From Rusavskia elegans (taxonomy: Eukaryota > Ascomycota > Lecanoromycetes > Teloschistales > Teloschistaceae): a stretch of DNA of 64,000 nt. Positions 1 to 10,597 of this stretch are shown here, piece after piece. Positions within the stretch are counted from its first letter, which is position 1; each line of letters opens with the position of its first letter. The stretch covers positions 1-64,000 of the forward strand of contig SAUG01000115.1 in assembly GCA_011316305.1 (NCBI GenBank), in the 5' to 3' direction. Under the pieces are notes generated by a model that was not told the DNA's origin, made no database searches, and saw only the letters and a list, made by a program, of their open reading frames with translations. Position numbers and translations under genes: made by a program.

Positions 1-200
1 TTGAGCACACATATCGAATCGCCGATTTCTTCTGCTAATTTGAGGAGAGTTGAAGTAGAATGGACGTCGGCTGAAACGCAGAGGTTGGATTGTTTGATTG
101 AGATAAGTGACAGCAGATAACTGGTCAAGGCCGGCAGAGACTCGGATTCTGCTCGCACCGAGAATGGCGTAGAAGAAGTAGGGTGTTGTTTTGGAGCCAT
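1..200 (-). CDS. URA3: Orotidine-5'-phosphate decarboxylase, N-terminal part (runs off left edge)
   Basis: The first 66 codons, read leftward from the ATG at 200-198, are open. They contain NLCVSADVHSTSTLLKLAEE and then IGDSICVL, the amino-terminal signature of eukaryotic OMP decarboxylase (NLCVSADVTTT..ELL..AD..GP.ICVLKTH in the family). The enzyme converts OMP to UMP, the last step of de novo pyrimidine synthesis, in the cytosol. The catalytic Lys/Asp array lies beyond the window, so activity cannot be judged. No intron is needed in the visible part. The residues ahead of the signature are Ser/Pro-rich and differ from the usual LA.KLFE helix only moderately. Identification rests on this one strong motif. 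Confidence 0.85.
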   Translation of the reverse strand, partial: MAPKQHPTSSTPFSVRAESESLPALTSYLLSLISIKQSNLCVSADVHSTSTLLKLAEEIGDSICVL

Positions 201-2829
201 TGGAGCTGCGTTCTACCAAGTCTGTGAATTGTATTGACCTGACGAAGAGCCTTTCTAGGATGGACGTTCGGCTTCATACAGATGCTTGGCAACGGAGGGG
301 CTTTGGTAGCGGCGGGCGCTTATGCAGGGGACGCAAACGGTCCCTCGGGTGTGGAGCCTTGTAGCTGCAACAGCAGCTACGCAGTCGTTGTTTCGAAGTC
401 CAATATGGAGGTATCGACCGTTGTTACATCTTAATCCGATTGTTTCTTTACATAACGAGCCTGGTTGTGTCCAGCCAGAAGTGGACGATAGAGGTAAGAG
501 GATCAGATTGCATACTCCTTTGGGACCGCTATCACAGTCAGCTCTACGCTTAAGCATAGGATGAAATGGTTCTTTATTCACGAACAGTACGGTGCCAGCT
601 ACTAGATGGCGATTTCCCACTACCCTACCTACCTTGCTGCGTCTTAAGTATGCTGAACCTCATCATTGACTCAGTAGAATCAGGGTACTAATCAAACTGT
701 TGACGGAGTGAACTTCTAGGAGGAAGGATATGGCAAGTGGATCTCCTTCCCGACCTTGTCTGCTGTGTCTACCCATTTCATTGACTGTTCCTCTAACGCG
801 TGAGAGAAATCGATTCGTCAACTGGGCCTTTAAGCTTCCAATTTGGACATTGGTAGAAGCATCCAGGAGCTACGATGTCTCACTGACCAAAAACACGTTG
901 GGAACACTAAAAAATGTCCTTTCCGCTGATGTGCTATACTCGGAATAGAAATTCAAACATGGGTCAGAGCTCAAAGTTACCAGCCGTATATCGAATACCT
1001 TTTTTCCTCTCAAGCTTCGCTGTGTGTCAGTTGCATCTTATCATTCCAACAGGATGGCCTGATCTGGTTGGATGTATGGATCTGCGTGTCCTGTTTTTGA
1101 TCATGTCTAACATTGATGCACTGACGTCTCACCGGAAGAAGCATTGTTGTTCCGTTGTTGTCAGACATGTCCCCGTACCGAAATACTTCCAGAGATATTT
1201 TACGAGATTGTCCTGCAACTATTATGGGCTCGCGCACAGACTGTTCATGGCGTCCTATTGCCAACCTTACTGAACAAAGGTATGAAAGAAGGTCTAACAT
1301 TTGCCGACTCGCAAGGACATGTTCCCTGCAGCCTGAAGTCGAAATCCTTGGACGATACTTTCCAGTCACTATCAATCACGTTTCATTATGCTTCCACGAC
1401 CGTGCTTGCGGTCGCTATGATCTCGCAAGTCTTTCAACAGCTGTACCGTACATCTCTATTTCCGTCTTTGCTACATTACCAATACTGGTTCGAGGGCAAG
1501 ACTCAACTCTCCTCTCCTTGCGCGGGACCATAAAGGCATGGATATGTTCTTCTTTATCCTCTGGGCAGACGGAAGTGTTAAAATGTTGGCTTGTATGAAG
1601 CCTGGGAGGGTTTTATCGAGCGGTTTCCCAGAGTCAATGGGACGTTTCTAGCTGAGGCTGAGTCTGACTTAGAAAAAAGACGACAGTAAGCGAGTCATAT
1701 CTCCTCAGCGTCCCAGCATCTCCGGGTACTTCGCTGACCAAGATGTCTCGAAGCTCGAGACTACCGCTTTGACAGGCTTGAGGCGGATTGGCAAGCAGGT
1801 TGACTGGACTGAAGCGTGCCAGTCTTATGGTGGAATTGCACAGAATGTGACCCTTTCGTCTCGCTCTCGTAGGAGGGGCTACGGATCTCGGTATATATCA
1901 CCTTCTGCAAATTTGCTGACCCTCCTCCAGGGCAACTAAGCAGTTGCACTGGGGACCGCAATCTTGACAACAGCAATTGCTTTGGCGGGTTGTATACTTC
2001 CCACACATTCCACAGGATGCCTAAGACCTGTCAAGCTTTCGTTGAGAGTGTACATGCTGTATGCGTGTGGGTCGTGCAGATCCCCTAATGTAACTGCATA
2101 CAGCCCAGTCAGTTGTCCTAACGGTGGCCGGCCAAGCGGCTGCCCCAGCTCCGCTTTTGGCAGCAATATGTTGAAAGTCAATTTCCAACAGATAGGTACC
2201 GCAAAGATCGCAGTCTTTGTGTGGTACAGCAGATGCTGAACTCCATCCTCTAGCAGCGGGTGAGCCGAGTTTATAGCAGTGTAGTGGCGATTATTGATTT
2301 ATTGCGAGACTCTAGATGGCGAGCACTGGACGGGTAATCGAGTTGAATCTTGCTTGCTTCGAAGCGTAGTTGAGGCTGTTCTCTTCCAGGAACGTGTCTC
2401 AAACATGCCAGCAATGAGACATATGACTATTGGTGGTGTATTGATACACATCTTGAGCATGATGGAGGAAAATGCGAAAGCTGCCATTGGATTCACGCTT
2501 TCATTGTTGCGTTTACTGGTCGCCATGGGACGTTCATGGCCCAATCTCTGCGGCAATAGATTCAATACGTGTGGTTCCAGTGCAGCATTCCGGTGAGGCC
2601 CCTCCGAATTCATTTTCCGGTCGATAAACATACTGCGATCTCGTGGCCTTAGTGTATTGGGTGTGTAATGGTCGGAATCTCTCCTGGCTGAGCGCTTGGC
2701 GTGCCTGTAGCGGCCACCAACAATTGCCGCTCCAATATAGTCACCGTTCCCAAGACGATACAAGATCAAGCCGGCATCGTGACGACGCCGCAAAAGATGA
2801 TGGATACTCGGACAGGTATAACAGAGTGT
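201..2829. other. Intergenic stretch without a supportable gene
   Basis: The first few hundred bases are the upstream region of the decarboxylase gene. Beyond that there are only open frames of up to about 180 codons, several overlapping in different frames or on opposite strands. None has a recognisable domain, and several lack an ATG. Composition is ordinary (not RIP-like). Around 1,180-1,215 one frame reads LPEIFYEIVLQLL, reminiscent of an F-box start, but nothing supportive follows. Confidence 0.6.
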
Positions 2830-2835
2830 AAAAAA
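2830..2835 (-). terminator. RNA polymerase III terminator of the tRNA-Arg gene
   Basis: On the minus strand this is a run of six T residues 24 bp past the tRNA 3' end, the usual Pol III stop signal. Confidence 0.7.
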
Positions 2836-2859
2836 GATCGGACATATCAAAATTTAAAT

Positions 2860-2940
2860 CGACCTCGGTGCGATTCGAACGCACAAATCTTTGGTGAACT
2901 GTGCCGAAAACCAACGCCTTAACCATTAGGCCACGAGGCC
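2860..2940 (-). tRNA. tRNA-Arg (anticodon UCG) with a 7-nt intron
   Basis: Read on the minus strand, the sequence folds as a cloverleaf. The acceptor stem is GGCCTCG/CGAGGTC with one G-T pair and discriminator G. The D arm is GCC..GGC, the anticodon stem TTGGT/ACCAA, and the T arm GTGCG-TTCGAAT-CGCAC. The anticodon TCG lies at plus positions 2905-2907. A 7-nt intron (2897-2903) sits one base 3' of the anticodon, the canonical eukaryotic position. Without it the tRNA is 74 nt. A T6 terminator follows. It decodes CGA arginine codons. Confidence 0.9.
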
Positions 2941-3556
2941 GACAACGAATACCACTTCCTAGCACCATATATATACAAATTTCTTGGAGGCAGTCGTGTC
3001 ACAAGTTCGTTGTCTCATCTTTCAGTCAGGAACCGGTCTGAGGCGAATTTAGAGCACGCTAACCTTATTAGGCTTGTATTTCATGCCTGGCGCCAAGAAA
3101 GGCATGAGAATCTGCGGCTGTATCAGTACGCCCAGGTTCAATATGGCCTGCTAAAGCCAATGTATTGTGTCTAAATATATAATATACAACCTGCTTGGTA
3201 GAACTTGAAGCCAAAGTAGAAGAAATACTAGAAGGCCGCCCTACTCGGTGCTCAGGAATTCCGCTTCTAGCTCGGCTAAGGAATCGTAAGTGAGCCACGG
3301 GATTCAATGGTAATTTCCAATATCAGAAGTGATGTTGATACCGGAAGACCATCCTGATACTTTGAGAGGAAGCTTTGCTTTATCAGAAATGCTCAAACAT
3401 ACGGACATCAACCAACTATGCTCCAGACATTCGCTCCATTTCAGTTATTCCAATAACCACATACACATTCCTGGTAGAACATAGTATGGGAGCCATTACA
3501 TCGTTCTGATGCAGCAGCAAAGATGTATTTAGTTGTATGAGACGGATCATCAAAAG
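2941..3556. other. Intergenic, nothing recognised
   Basis: This 616 bp stretch lies between the tRNA 5' end and the broken HET gene. It has ordinary composition and no supportable gene. Confidence 0.6.
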
Positions 3557-4740
3557 ATGTTCAAGATCAAGTACCCACCATTAATCTCTTCTCGTCATAT
3601 TCGACTTCTACAGATCATAGCTGCAGCCGTTGAATATCAAAAAACATGCTACGAGCTCATCACCGTTAAGCCGATGAAATGCCAGCCTATGTTGCACTTT
3701 CCTACACTTGGGGTAAACCCTCTATCTCCTGACGTTCAAGGAGCAGAGCATTGGCCCAACCACATCTCCCAACTGGTTCTCAAAGATGGACACAGCATTA
3801 ACATAGGACAGAACCTTTTTACGGCCCTAAAGTCTTTCCAGCAAATGGTCATATGTGGAGATATCTGGATTGATGCCATCTGCATCAATCAAAAAGACGT
3901 GGAGGAGCGCAACGCACAGGTGGCGATCATGGGCGATATCTATGCCTCTGCAGAAAATGTCATCGTATGGCTTGGGGAGCAAGATTGGAACTCGCTAATC
4001 GCAATGGTCTTTCTCGAAAAGTCCATGCCTAAGTTGAGGGATTTGAAGGCGCGCGAGAAGGTCGAGGACGAATCTTTCTCGTACATTTTCAGTGACCCGA
4101 GACTCTACGACAGAATCGGTGAACCTGTGATTCCGCAAGAAGTATTCGACGGTCTAGCAAGCTTTCTCGAACGCGCTTGGTTCAAGCGAGCGTGAACGTT
4201 CCAGGAAATTGTGCTGGCTCGACGAATCGAGGCGATCTGCGGAACGGCGTACATTATTGTATGGGAACAATTGGAAACGTTACTGGCATTTTTGGAGACA
4301 TCCGACTGGGATATGCGCTTGTCACGTTTTCAAAACTCGTCAAAAGTCCAACAGATTCCTGGAAAACTGATCCTGTCAACTATTGTGTACAGGCGCCATA
4401 TCGCTCAGGGCGGTCCTCATGAGCCGATCCAGCGAGTATTTCTCGAGCGGATAGCTGCTGGTTAATGCCCGAGCGATCTGCTAGTGGCAGAGCTCGATAG
4501 TCTTTCGTATAGTATGCGCTGCCGGAAAGCGACAGACCGCCGAGACCATGTGTATGCACTATATGGTATTGCAATTCGTTTCTGCGAGCGCATGGAGATT
4601 GCAAACCCATTGCCAGCACCTGACTACCAACAGAGCTTCGAAGAAGCTTACACCCGGTATGCCCGTTGTGTGCTGCAAACCTCAATCACACTTCTACTCT
4701 CCACCTTTATCTTGCAAATCTCTAGCCTACCCTCGTCTCG
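3557..4740 (+). pseudogene. Heterokaryon-incompatibility (HET) domain gene, degraded
   Basis: HET-domain motifs appear in order: SSRHIRLLQI, a YVALSYTWGKP stretch in another frame (about 3,690-3,725), IWIDAICINQKDVEERN, MGDIYASAENVIVWLGE, then TFQEIVLARRIEAICG and ATDRRDHVYALYGIA. HET proteins mediate non-self recognition and cell death after hyphal fusion. Here the conserved blocks are split by two frame changes (near 3,670-3,690 and 3,727-3,735). In-frame stops follow at 4193-4195 (TGA exactly where the conserved W of R-x-W-x-x-QE is expected) and 4463-4465 (TAA). The gap between the first pair of frames is only 28-34 bp, too short for an intron. The natural start is unclear; the first in-frame ATG was used. 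The 3' end runs tail-to-tail into the next gene. Confidence 0.8.
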
Positions 4741-4746
4741 CTCGAC

Positions 4747-6198
4747 TTATTCTACCACGGCTGGTGCTTCCATTCGTATCTCCGCCATATGCATTGTTCT
4801 CACACCCAGCTCCACCGAGTGGAGCTCGCTGTCTGTCTTTCCACGGCTTTTGCTTCCACCATATCCACGATCACATCCATGCCGCACGATAGCCTGAGGG
4901 TTTCCTTTGGCATGTACATCCTGTAGCTGGGCCAACGCGGTAACCATCGTGCGGAATTCTGTAAATGTTCGAGGAAGTCCGTCGTGGAACTGTACCCTCC
5001 ACTCCTTCTTGATTTCAGACTTCAGCTCGTCCACGACATCGTTGAAATCATCATCGTCGCAGAGCATCTGGATCCACATTCCCAACATGGCCTGCCTCAA
5101 TGACGTACTCCATTTCAGTATCGAAGACGCCTGTGTTTTCAGCTCCATGTAAGTGATCTGACGATCTGGCATGGGTGACGGAGAGGTGTCGCCTAATACC
5201 GTCTCTTTGAAGGAGTCGAACGATCTCGCCAATGAGAGGCATCCAGGCTTCTGACATTATTTGACAGGGGGCGCGAATATGTCCCACCAGTGGCGCGGAA
5301 GAGTAGTGATGAAATGTACATTACACTTGAAGCGAAGTCGCTGTAGGAGCTTGATGTTGGAGAACACGATATCATGAGCACCTTGGATCGTAGGGTTGTG
5401 CTTAAGGTTTCTGCCTTCGCCACAAAGGCATGGGACTGCTACCTTCAAAGTCCGTAGATCGTGTATTTTTGCTAACTCAACAGAAGCAGCGAACACTCCC
5501 TGTTGAGGGTAAGCGATTGCTTGTGATGAGAGATCTCTAGGAAACCACCAGGTATCGTAGAGTGGATCAAGGTCCAGCTCGATTTGCCAGTTCTTGATAT
5601 ATTGGAGCGATGGACCGGATGGACAAGGTCGAACGTCCGGGTACTCCCTATATAGCTCCTGATATGGAAATCGTGCTCCGTGGTTGTAGAGTATGAAGTG
5701 CATATGACGGTGTGCTATAGCGATCGTAAAGCTAGCAGACCCGTACAAGACCTCTCGGGCCTCGTCTGAGATTTGCTTGTTGACGCATAGGAGATTCATG
5801 TACCCATTACGCGTCTTCTCGAAATGTTGAATCTGCGCCCAGTCCAAATACTGTACCGAAGCATCTTGATGCTGTCGAGTCTGCGCCCATTTCCCAGAAC
5901 TTGCAGTGACATCTTGACTTGGGAGGACGAGAGCGTAGAAGTGATGTCGACTATCGGAAGGGAGTTTTGTGAAAGGCAATTGGGACGGTAAATATGGGGG
6001 AATCGAGTATAACGGTAGCTTAGCACCCTCCTCGAAAGCGGTTTGGGGTTCCAGGGATCCATCACGTCTCATGGCTGTCGGTTCGGGTTTATGATTTTCG
6101 ACGGGGGAAGTCGAGGTTGAAGTAAATTCGAGAGCCGATGCGAGGAAGTAGGTGAAAGGTTGACGTGATCTTCGGTGTGCGAATTTGGAAATCAGCAA
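4747..6198 (-). pseudogene. F-box/2EXR-like protein gene with one in-frame stop
   Basis: From ATG 6198, 313 codons are open to a TAA at 5259-5257. The same frame then stays open another 169 codons (CQKPGCLSLARSFDSF onward) to a stop at 4749-4747. The central segment YMNLLCVNKQISDEAREVLYG is the hallmark of fungal F-box-like/2EXR proteins (LL.VN.QI..EA..VLY), which are abundant and mostly uncharacterised, some being ubiquitin-ligase adaptors. The stop lies in a conserved-looking run (FAPPVK-stop-CQKPGC). It could be a CAA-to-TAA change, RIP- or deamination-like. No GT..AG intron spans it. Alternatively the first 313 residues could be a functional shorter protein. Confidence 0.6.
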
Positions 6199-7137
6199 AT
6201 TTGAAAATCGATGAGAGGCGCTTAGGTATATACATAGATCTTTTCCCAGCCTTGCGTGATGAAGTTAAAGTTCATGTAAAAATTCAACGTCAACAGAGAC
6301 GCGAGTGGGAGCCACAACGCAGCCAGAATAAAGAATAACGAAGAGATTGACACAGCATTCTGATTTCTGTCATCAACCTATATTCACCTTCTGTCGGTTC
6401 ATCATCATGATTCACAAATTCTCAGAGTGTGATCACAACTTGAATTTACATGATATTTGGTTTACCCGTATTGTTTGTTTCGGCACTTGTTCACTGTTTT
6501 GCAATCACTGAAATAACCACCCCCGGGTACTTAGCGAAGTAGAACACAAGGTCAACAAAAAAGGGACAACCCCGACAGATGAGTCAGGCTCGGGCATGAT
6601 CATGAATTTGACGCTGCTAGATTAGACTATCTAGGGTCATCTAAGTTCTCTAGTTATTACAGTACGACAAGCATGAACCAAATTCTGGTATGCCTCCAGA
6701 TAAACCATGATGGCGAACCGATGCCTAGTCGAACAAGCCGAATACTGTACCAAAGATCTCGTGCGAACTTCCAATACGGGTCGCTCCCGGCTTTTTCCAC
6801 TTTACTAGATGCTCCTCGAATTGGCTGATTCTTCTCTGCTCGATTCTCAGCATCCAATTCCAGAGGTCGGCTGGTAAAATTCAGTTATGCATGACGAGAT
6901 GAACGTGATTCGTGTTGCCAGTACCGTCGTCGCGTTATGTGGTGCCAAGATTGGTCATCTGGGCGTTTGCTTCCAGCGCGTCTAGGCGTCACCGCGTCTG
7001 CGCTAGCCGCCCAACGGAAATAAAAAACTGACTATCAAGCACCTAGGAGACCAATCGATCACTGAACAGGCTCAATTTTTCCTTAAGAATCGGATCCGCC
7101 TCAAGCTGGCCAAGGGTGCTATAATGATAATGTCAAG
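6199..7137. other. Intergenic, divergent promoter region
   Basis: This 939 bp stretch lies between the F-box-like gene and GPI3, which are transcribed away from each other. No gene is supportable. It presumably carries both promoters. Confidence 0.55.
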
Positions 7138-8730
7138 ATGCCTTACAATATCGCCATGGTCAGCGACTTCTTCTTCCCTCAGCCCGGCGGAGTCGAAAGT
7201 CACATTTACCAGCTGTCCACCAAATTGATCGACCGCGGCCATAAGGTCGTCATTATCACCCATGCCTATCAAGGTCGCACAGGAGTACGCTACCTTACCA
7301 ATGGCCTCAAAGTCTATCATATCCCGTTCCTTGTCATCTACCGTGAATCTACATTTCCCACAGTTTTCTCTTTCTTCCCAATATTCCGCAACATCGTTCT
7401 AAGAGAAGAGATCGAGATAGTGCATGGTCATGCTAGTCTTAGTAGCTTTTGCCACGAAGCCATTTTGCACGCTCGTACAATGGGTCTTCGCACAGTTTTT
7501 ACAGATCATTCCCTGTTTGGATTCGCGGATGCTGGGAGCATCCTGACTAACAAGTTATTGAAATTTACCTTGAGCGATGTCGATCATGTCATCTGTGTCA
7601 GCCACACATGGTCAGTAATCCACGCCTCGGCATGTGCTCCCATATGCTGAGATATAGACAGTAAGGAGAACACTGTTTTACGAGCCTCTCTGGATCCTTT
7701 GATGGTCTCTGTCATTCCGAATGCTGTTGTCGCCGAGAACTTTGCGCCTCTGGGATACCCCAAAACCGGAAGTAATGGAGCCTTGGGTGTATACCCTGGT
7801 GCGATCCCACCTCCACCGCCACGCCCGCTGGGGCCCAATGACACCATCACGATCGTAGTGATCTCGCGACTGTTCTACAACAAGGGCACAGATCTGCTGA
7901 TTGCAGCTATCCCCCGGATCCTCGCTGGCGATCCTAACGTTCGCTTTATTATTGCTGGCTCCGGCCCGAAAGCCATTGACCTTGAGCAGATGCTCGAAAG
8001 ACGGGTCTTGCAGGATAAGGTTGAGCTGCTTGGTCCTGTCCGGCACGAAGAGGTCCGAGATGTAATGGTTCGAGGTCACATCTATCTTCACCCTAGTCTT
8101 ACCGAAGCTTTTGGAACCGTCATCGTGGAAGCTGCCAGCTGCGGGCTCTACGTTGTCTGTACCAGAGTTGGTGGAATACCAGAGGTCCTGCCCCAGCATA
8201 TGACGAAGTTTGCGAAGCCCGAAGAAGATGATTTAGTGGCCGAAACTGGTAAGGCAATTGCGGCGTTGCGAGCTAATAAGGTCAGAACTGAGCGTTTCCA
8301 TGACCAAGTGAAGATGATGTACTCGTGGACGAACGTTGCCGAACGTACCGAGCGCGTCTATGATGGAATTACTGGAGCATTGAGCGAAGAAGATTTTTAT
8401 GGTGACAACTCTGACAACAGCTGGTCTGCTACCCGAGGGAGAGCAGGCGTCCAGAGCTTTGCCCTCATTGACCGCCTCAAAAGGTACTATGGGTGTGGAG
8501 TCTGGGCCGGAAAGCTTTTCTGCCTATGTGTAGTCATCGACTATCTGATCCTCAAATTTTTGGAGGTATGGGCCCCGCGGGCTAACATCGACATTGCGAA
8601 GAATTGGCCAAAGAAGCAAACGCATATAGTCCGGGTGGAAGATGAAGAAGCTGACGAGCCAGGGCCACTGAAGAGTGCGAGTGTGAGGAGTTTTCGTGAT
8701 TTTGCTATGAGAAGAGACAAACGGCCATAG
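7138..8730 (+). CDS. SPT14: Phosphatidylinositol N-acetylglucosaminyltransferase catalytic subunit (GPI3/PIG-A)
   Basis: Two exons, 7138-7610 and 7662-8730, give 513 aa. The 51-nt intron (GTCAGT..CTGAGATATAGACAG) restores the conserved CVSHTCKEN junction. The enzyme transfers GlcNAc from UDP-GlcNAc to phosphatidylinositol on the cytoplasmic face of the ER, the first step of GPI-anchor synthesis. Visible signatures are the N-terminal [35 protein letters not shown] and [15 protein letters not shown]. The GT4 EX7E donor-site motif lies in [11 protein letters not shown] (about residues 304-314), followed by [11 protein letters not shown] hydrophobic segment around 440-458 matches the single C-terminal membrane anchor of the family. 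Length and order are as expected (family about 450-510 aa). An essential housekeeping gene that appears intact. Confidence 0.96.
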
Positions 8731-9772
8731 TTCAATTTCGAACAGATAATCGACCTATGAAAGTAGCCTACACAGCACGGCTTTTCCGAAAAGACTCCCA
8801 TCAGATATACTCCCAGGAGGTATCAGAGTCTTAATGGATTGCTCTACCCGACATTCTCGGGAATCCGTCGTTTAACTCGGCATACTAGGCCCTCGGCATC
8901 TCGACTGACGATGAGTTTGTACACCCTGCCAGGTTAGGGATGACTTGGTGACAAAAGCATTAAGGGGGCTATCCAAAGAAGGATACGAGCCATTGGTTCG
9001 AGGCACTTGAAGTGGGAATCTCAATATGGGGTAGATGTGCTCGATGCGTGGACTCGGCCTTGCCGGAATGACGGATCGCGATATCAGAAGATGATGATGC
9101 GATCTGAGCATAGAATCTATGCGGAAATGATGTACAGCTCGAAGGAGTAAGCAGTTTGAAAGACAAAGTATGAGTGATACTTGAATTTGGAAATTGGTGG
9201 ATCTTGCTGGAACCACTGGCATACCTCTCAAGAAAGCGTAGCACTCCAACAGGTGTAAGACATGGGAGGACGAGGTTTCAATTTCACGCATTCGACATCA
9301 AGATGTGCGAGTTGCTATTCGAAAGGCTTCGTTGATATCCTTCTATAGTATGCTGCTCTCCACTTCGAAATATCGATTGGTTGTTCTCAACCCATTTAGG
9401 AGTATTGATCAGCATAGACCCTTTTCATGCGCGGGATTTATGAACATCCTGTCTCCATTGATGGTACGGCAACAATGGTGAAAGAAATGTGAAAGCAAAA
9501 GGAACGGCAAACGATCTGATCGGAAATGGGAAGTGGTCGAGAGAAGAGTCAATTGGAGTACCATCTCACTTACTGATAACGAGTATTGCCCGATGCCTCT
9601 GTGATTTCCCCCTGCCAGCAAAGCGCTTTCAACGGCTTCGTCATGGATTGAATCGATTTCAAGAATGGAACATGCACGGGAGACCTAATTTTCCTTCTGA
9701 CCTCATCAAGCATGATTCATCCATACCAACATCCTAGAGCAGAAGGCCATCACCTCCTCATCCCACAACCCC
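8731..9772. other. Intergenic, nothing recognised
   Basis: This 1.04 kb stretch separates the 3' ends of convergent genes. Open frames here are short, overlapping and lack domains. Confidence 0.55.
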
Positions 9773-10377
9773 TCACGCCGACTCATTGGGCAACTCATCA
9801 GCCCCAACCTCACTCCCCTTAACACCCTTCTTCCCCGCCATGTCTCCCCCCTCCTTATCCAACCCCCTTTGCCCCGCCTGCATCTCCGTATCAACCATCT
9901 GATTCCCACTCGCCGCCCCACTGGCTCCCACACCCGCAAGCCCTCCGCCTCGATCACTGACATTTTGCCCCTGCACCGGCTTCCCCAGTCCCGTATGCAC
10001 GTCCCCCGAAGTCGCTCCGCCCAGAGTCGATGAAGCGGTCGTTTGAGTGGATTCTTTGCCGTGAGAGCGCAGGACGTTTTCGTTGTCGGCTTGGCCGGGG
10101 ACTTCGGAGATGTTGTTTGGTTGGAAGGTGCGGTCTGCGGGGGTGGAGCCGGCCGGGAGGGTTTTGGCGGTGAATTCGGGGGCGGTGTCGTTGCCGACTA
10201 GGACGCCTGGTTTGTGCTAGACGGGAGTTAGTATGCAGTGCTCTGAGCCGTTTGGGGGGGGAAGGGGGGGGGGTTGGGAGAATTTACGCCGTGGGTGGTT
10301 GAGGGCTCATCGCGGGGGATGGAGGGGTGGAATTCGCCTTGGGCGTTGGTGACTGAATCTGGGTTGCGAGCTGCCAT
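9773..10377 (-). CDS. Small hydrophilic conserved fungal protein, 177 aa
   Basis: Exon 1 is 10288-10377 (30 codons from ATG); the intron is 10217-10287 (GTAAAT..CTAACTCCCGTCTAG); exon 2 is 9773-10216. The protein starts MAARNPDSVTNAQGEFHPS. After the splice it has HKPGVLVGNDTAPEF, then PADRTFQPNN and a low-complexity Gly/Lys/Glu-rich tail. It has no membrane segment, cysteine pattern or catalytic motif. I recognise it only as the type of small hydrophilic, probably disordered protein widely conserved in ascomycetes; the function is unknown. The coding strand switches from C-rich codons (first half) to G-rich purine codons (second half, below about 10,010). The intron contains long C runs on the coding strand (plus-strand G runs at 10,254-10,273). 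Confidence 0.8.
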
Positions 10378-10597
10378 GTTCGAGGTATCGCTGAATATGT
10401 TTGTATGTTGTGGTTGAGGTTGGAATGCTGGAGCTTACTGGAAAAATAGAAATTAAAAGAGTAATGCTTAATAGTTAAGTATGTGCCTGAATTACGTCAT
10501 ACCTTTCAATACGTCACCAAAAATATTTCCATGAAGCGACCCAGTACGCGCAGTTAGGCCCTCACCAACCTTTACTGAATATGTGAACAGGTTAAAT

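Noticed and set aside
1144..1598. Two overlapping plus frames, one with an F-box-like LPEIFYEIVLQLL.
   Set aside because: The motif is short, and nothing downstream supports an F-box protein in any frame.
2299..2850. Minus-strand frame of 183 codons next to the tRNA.
   Set aside because: It lacks an ATG start, overlaps the Pol III terminator, is open on both strands, and has no domain.
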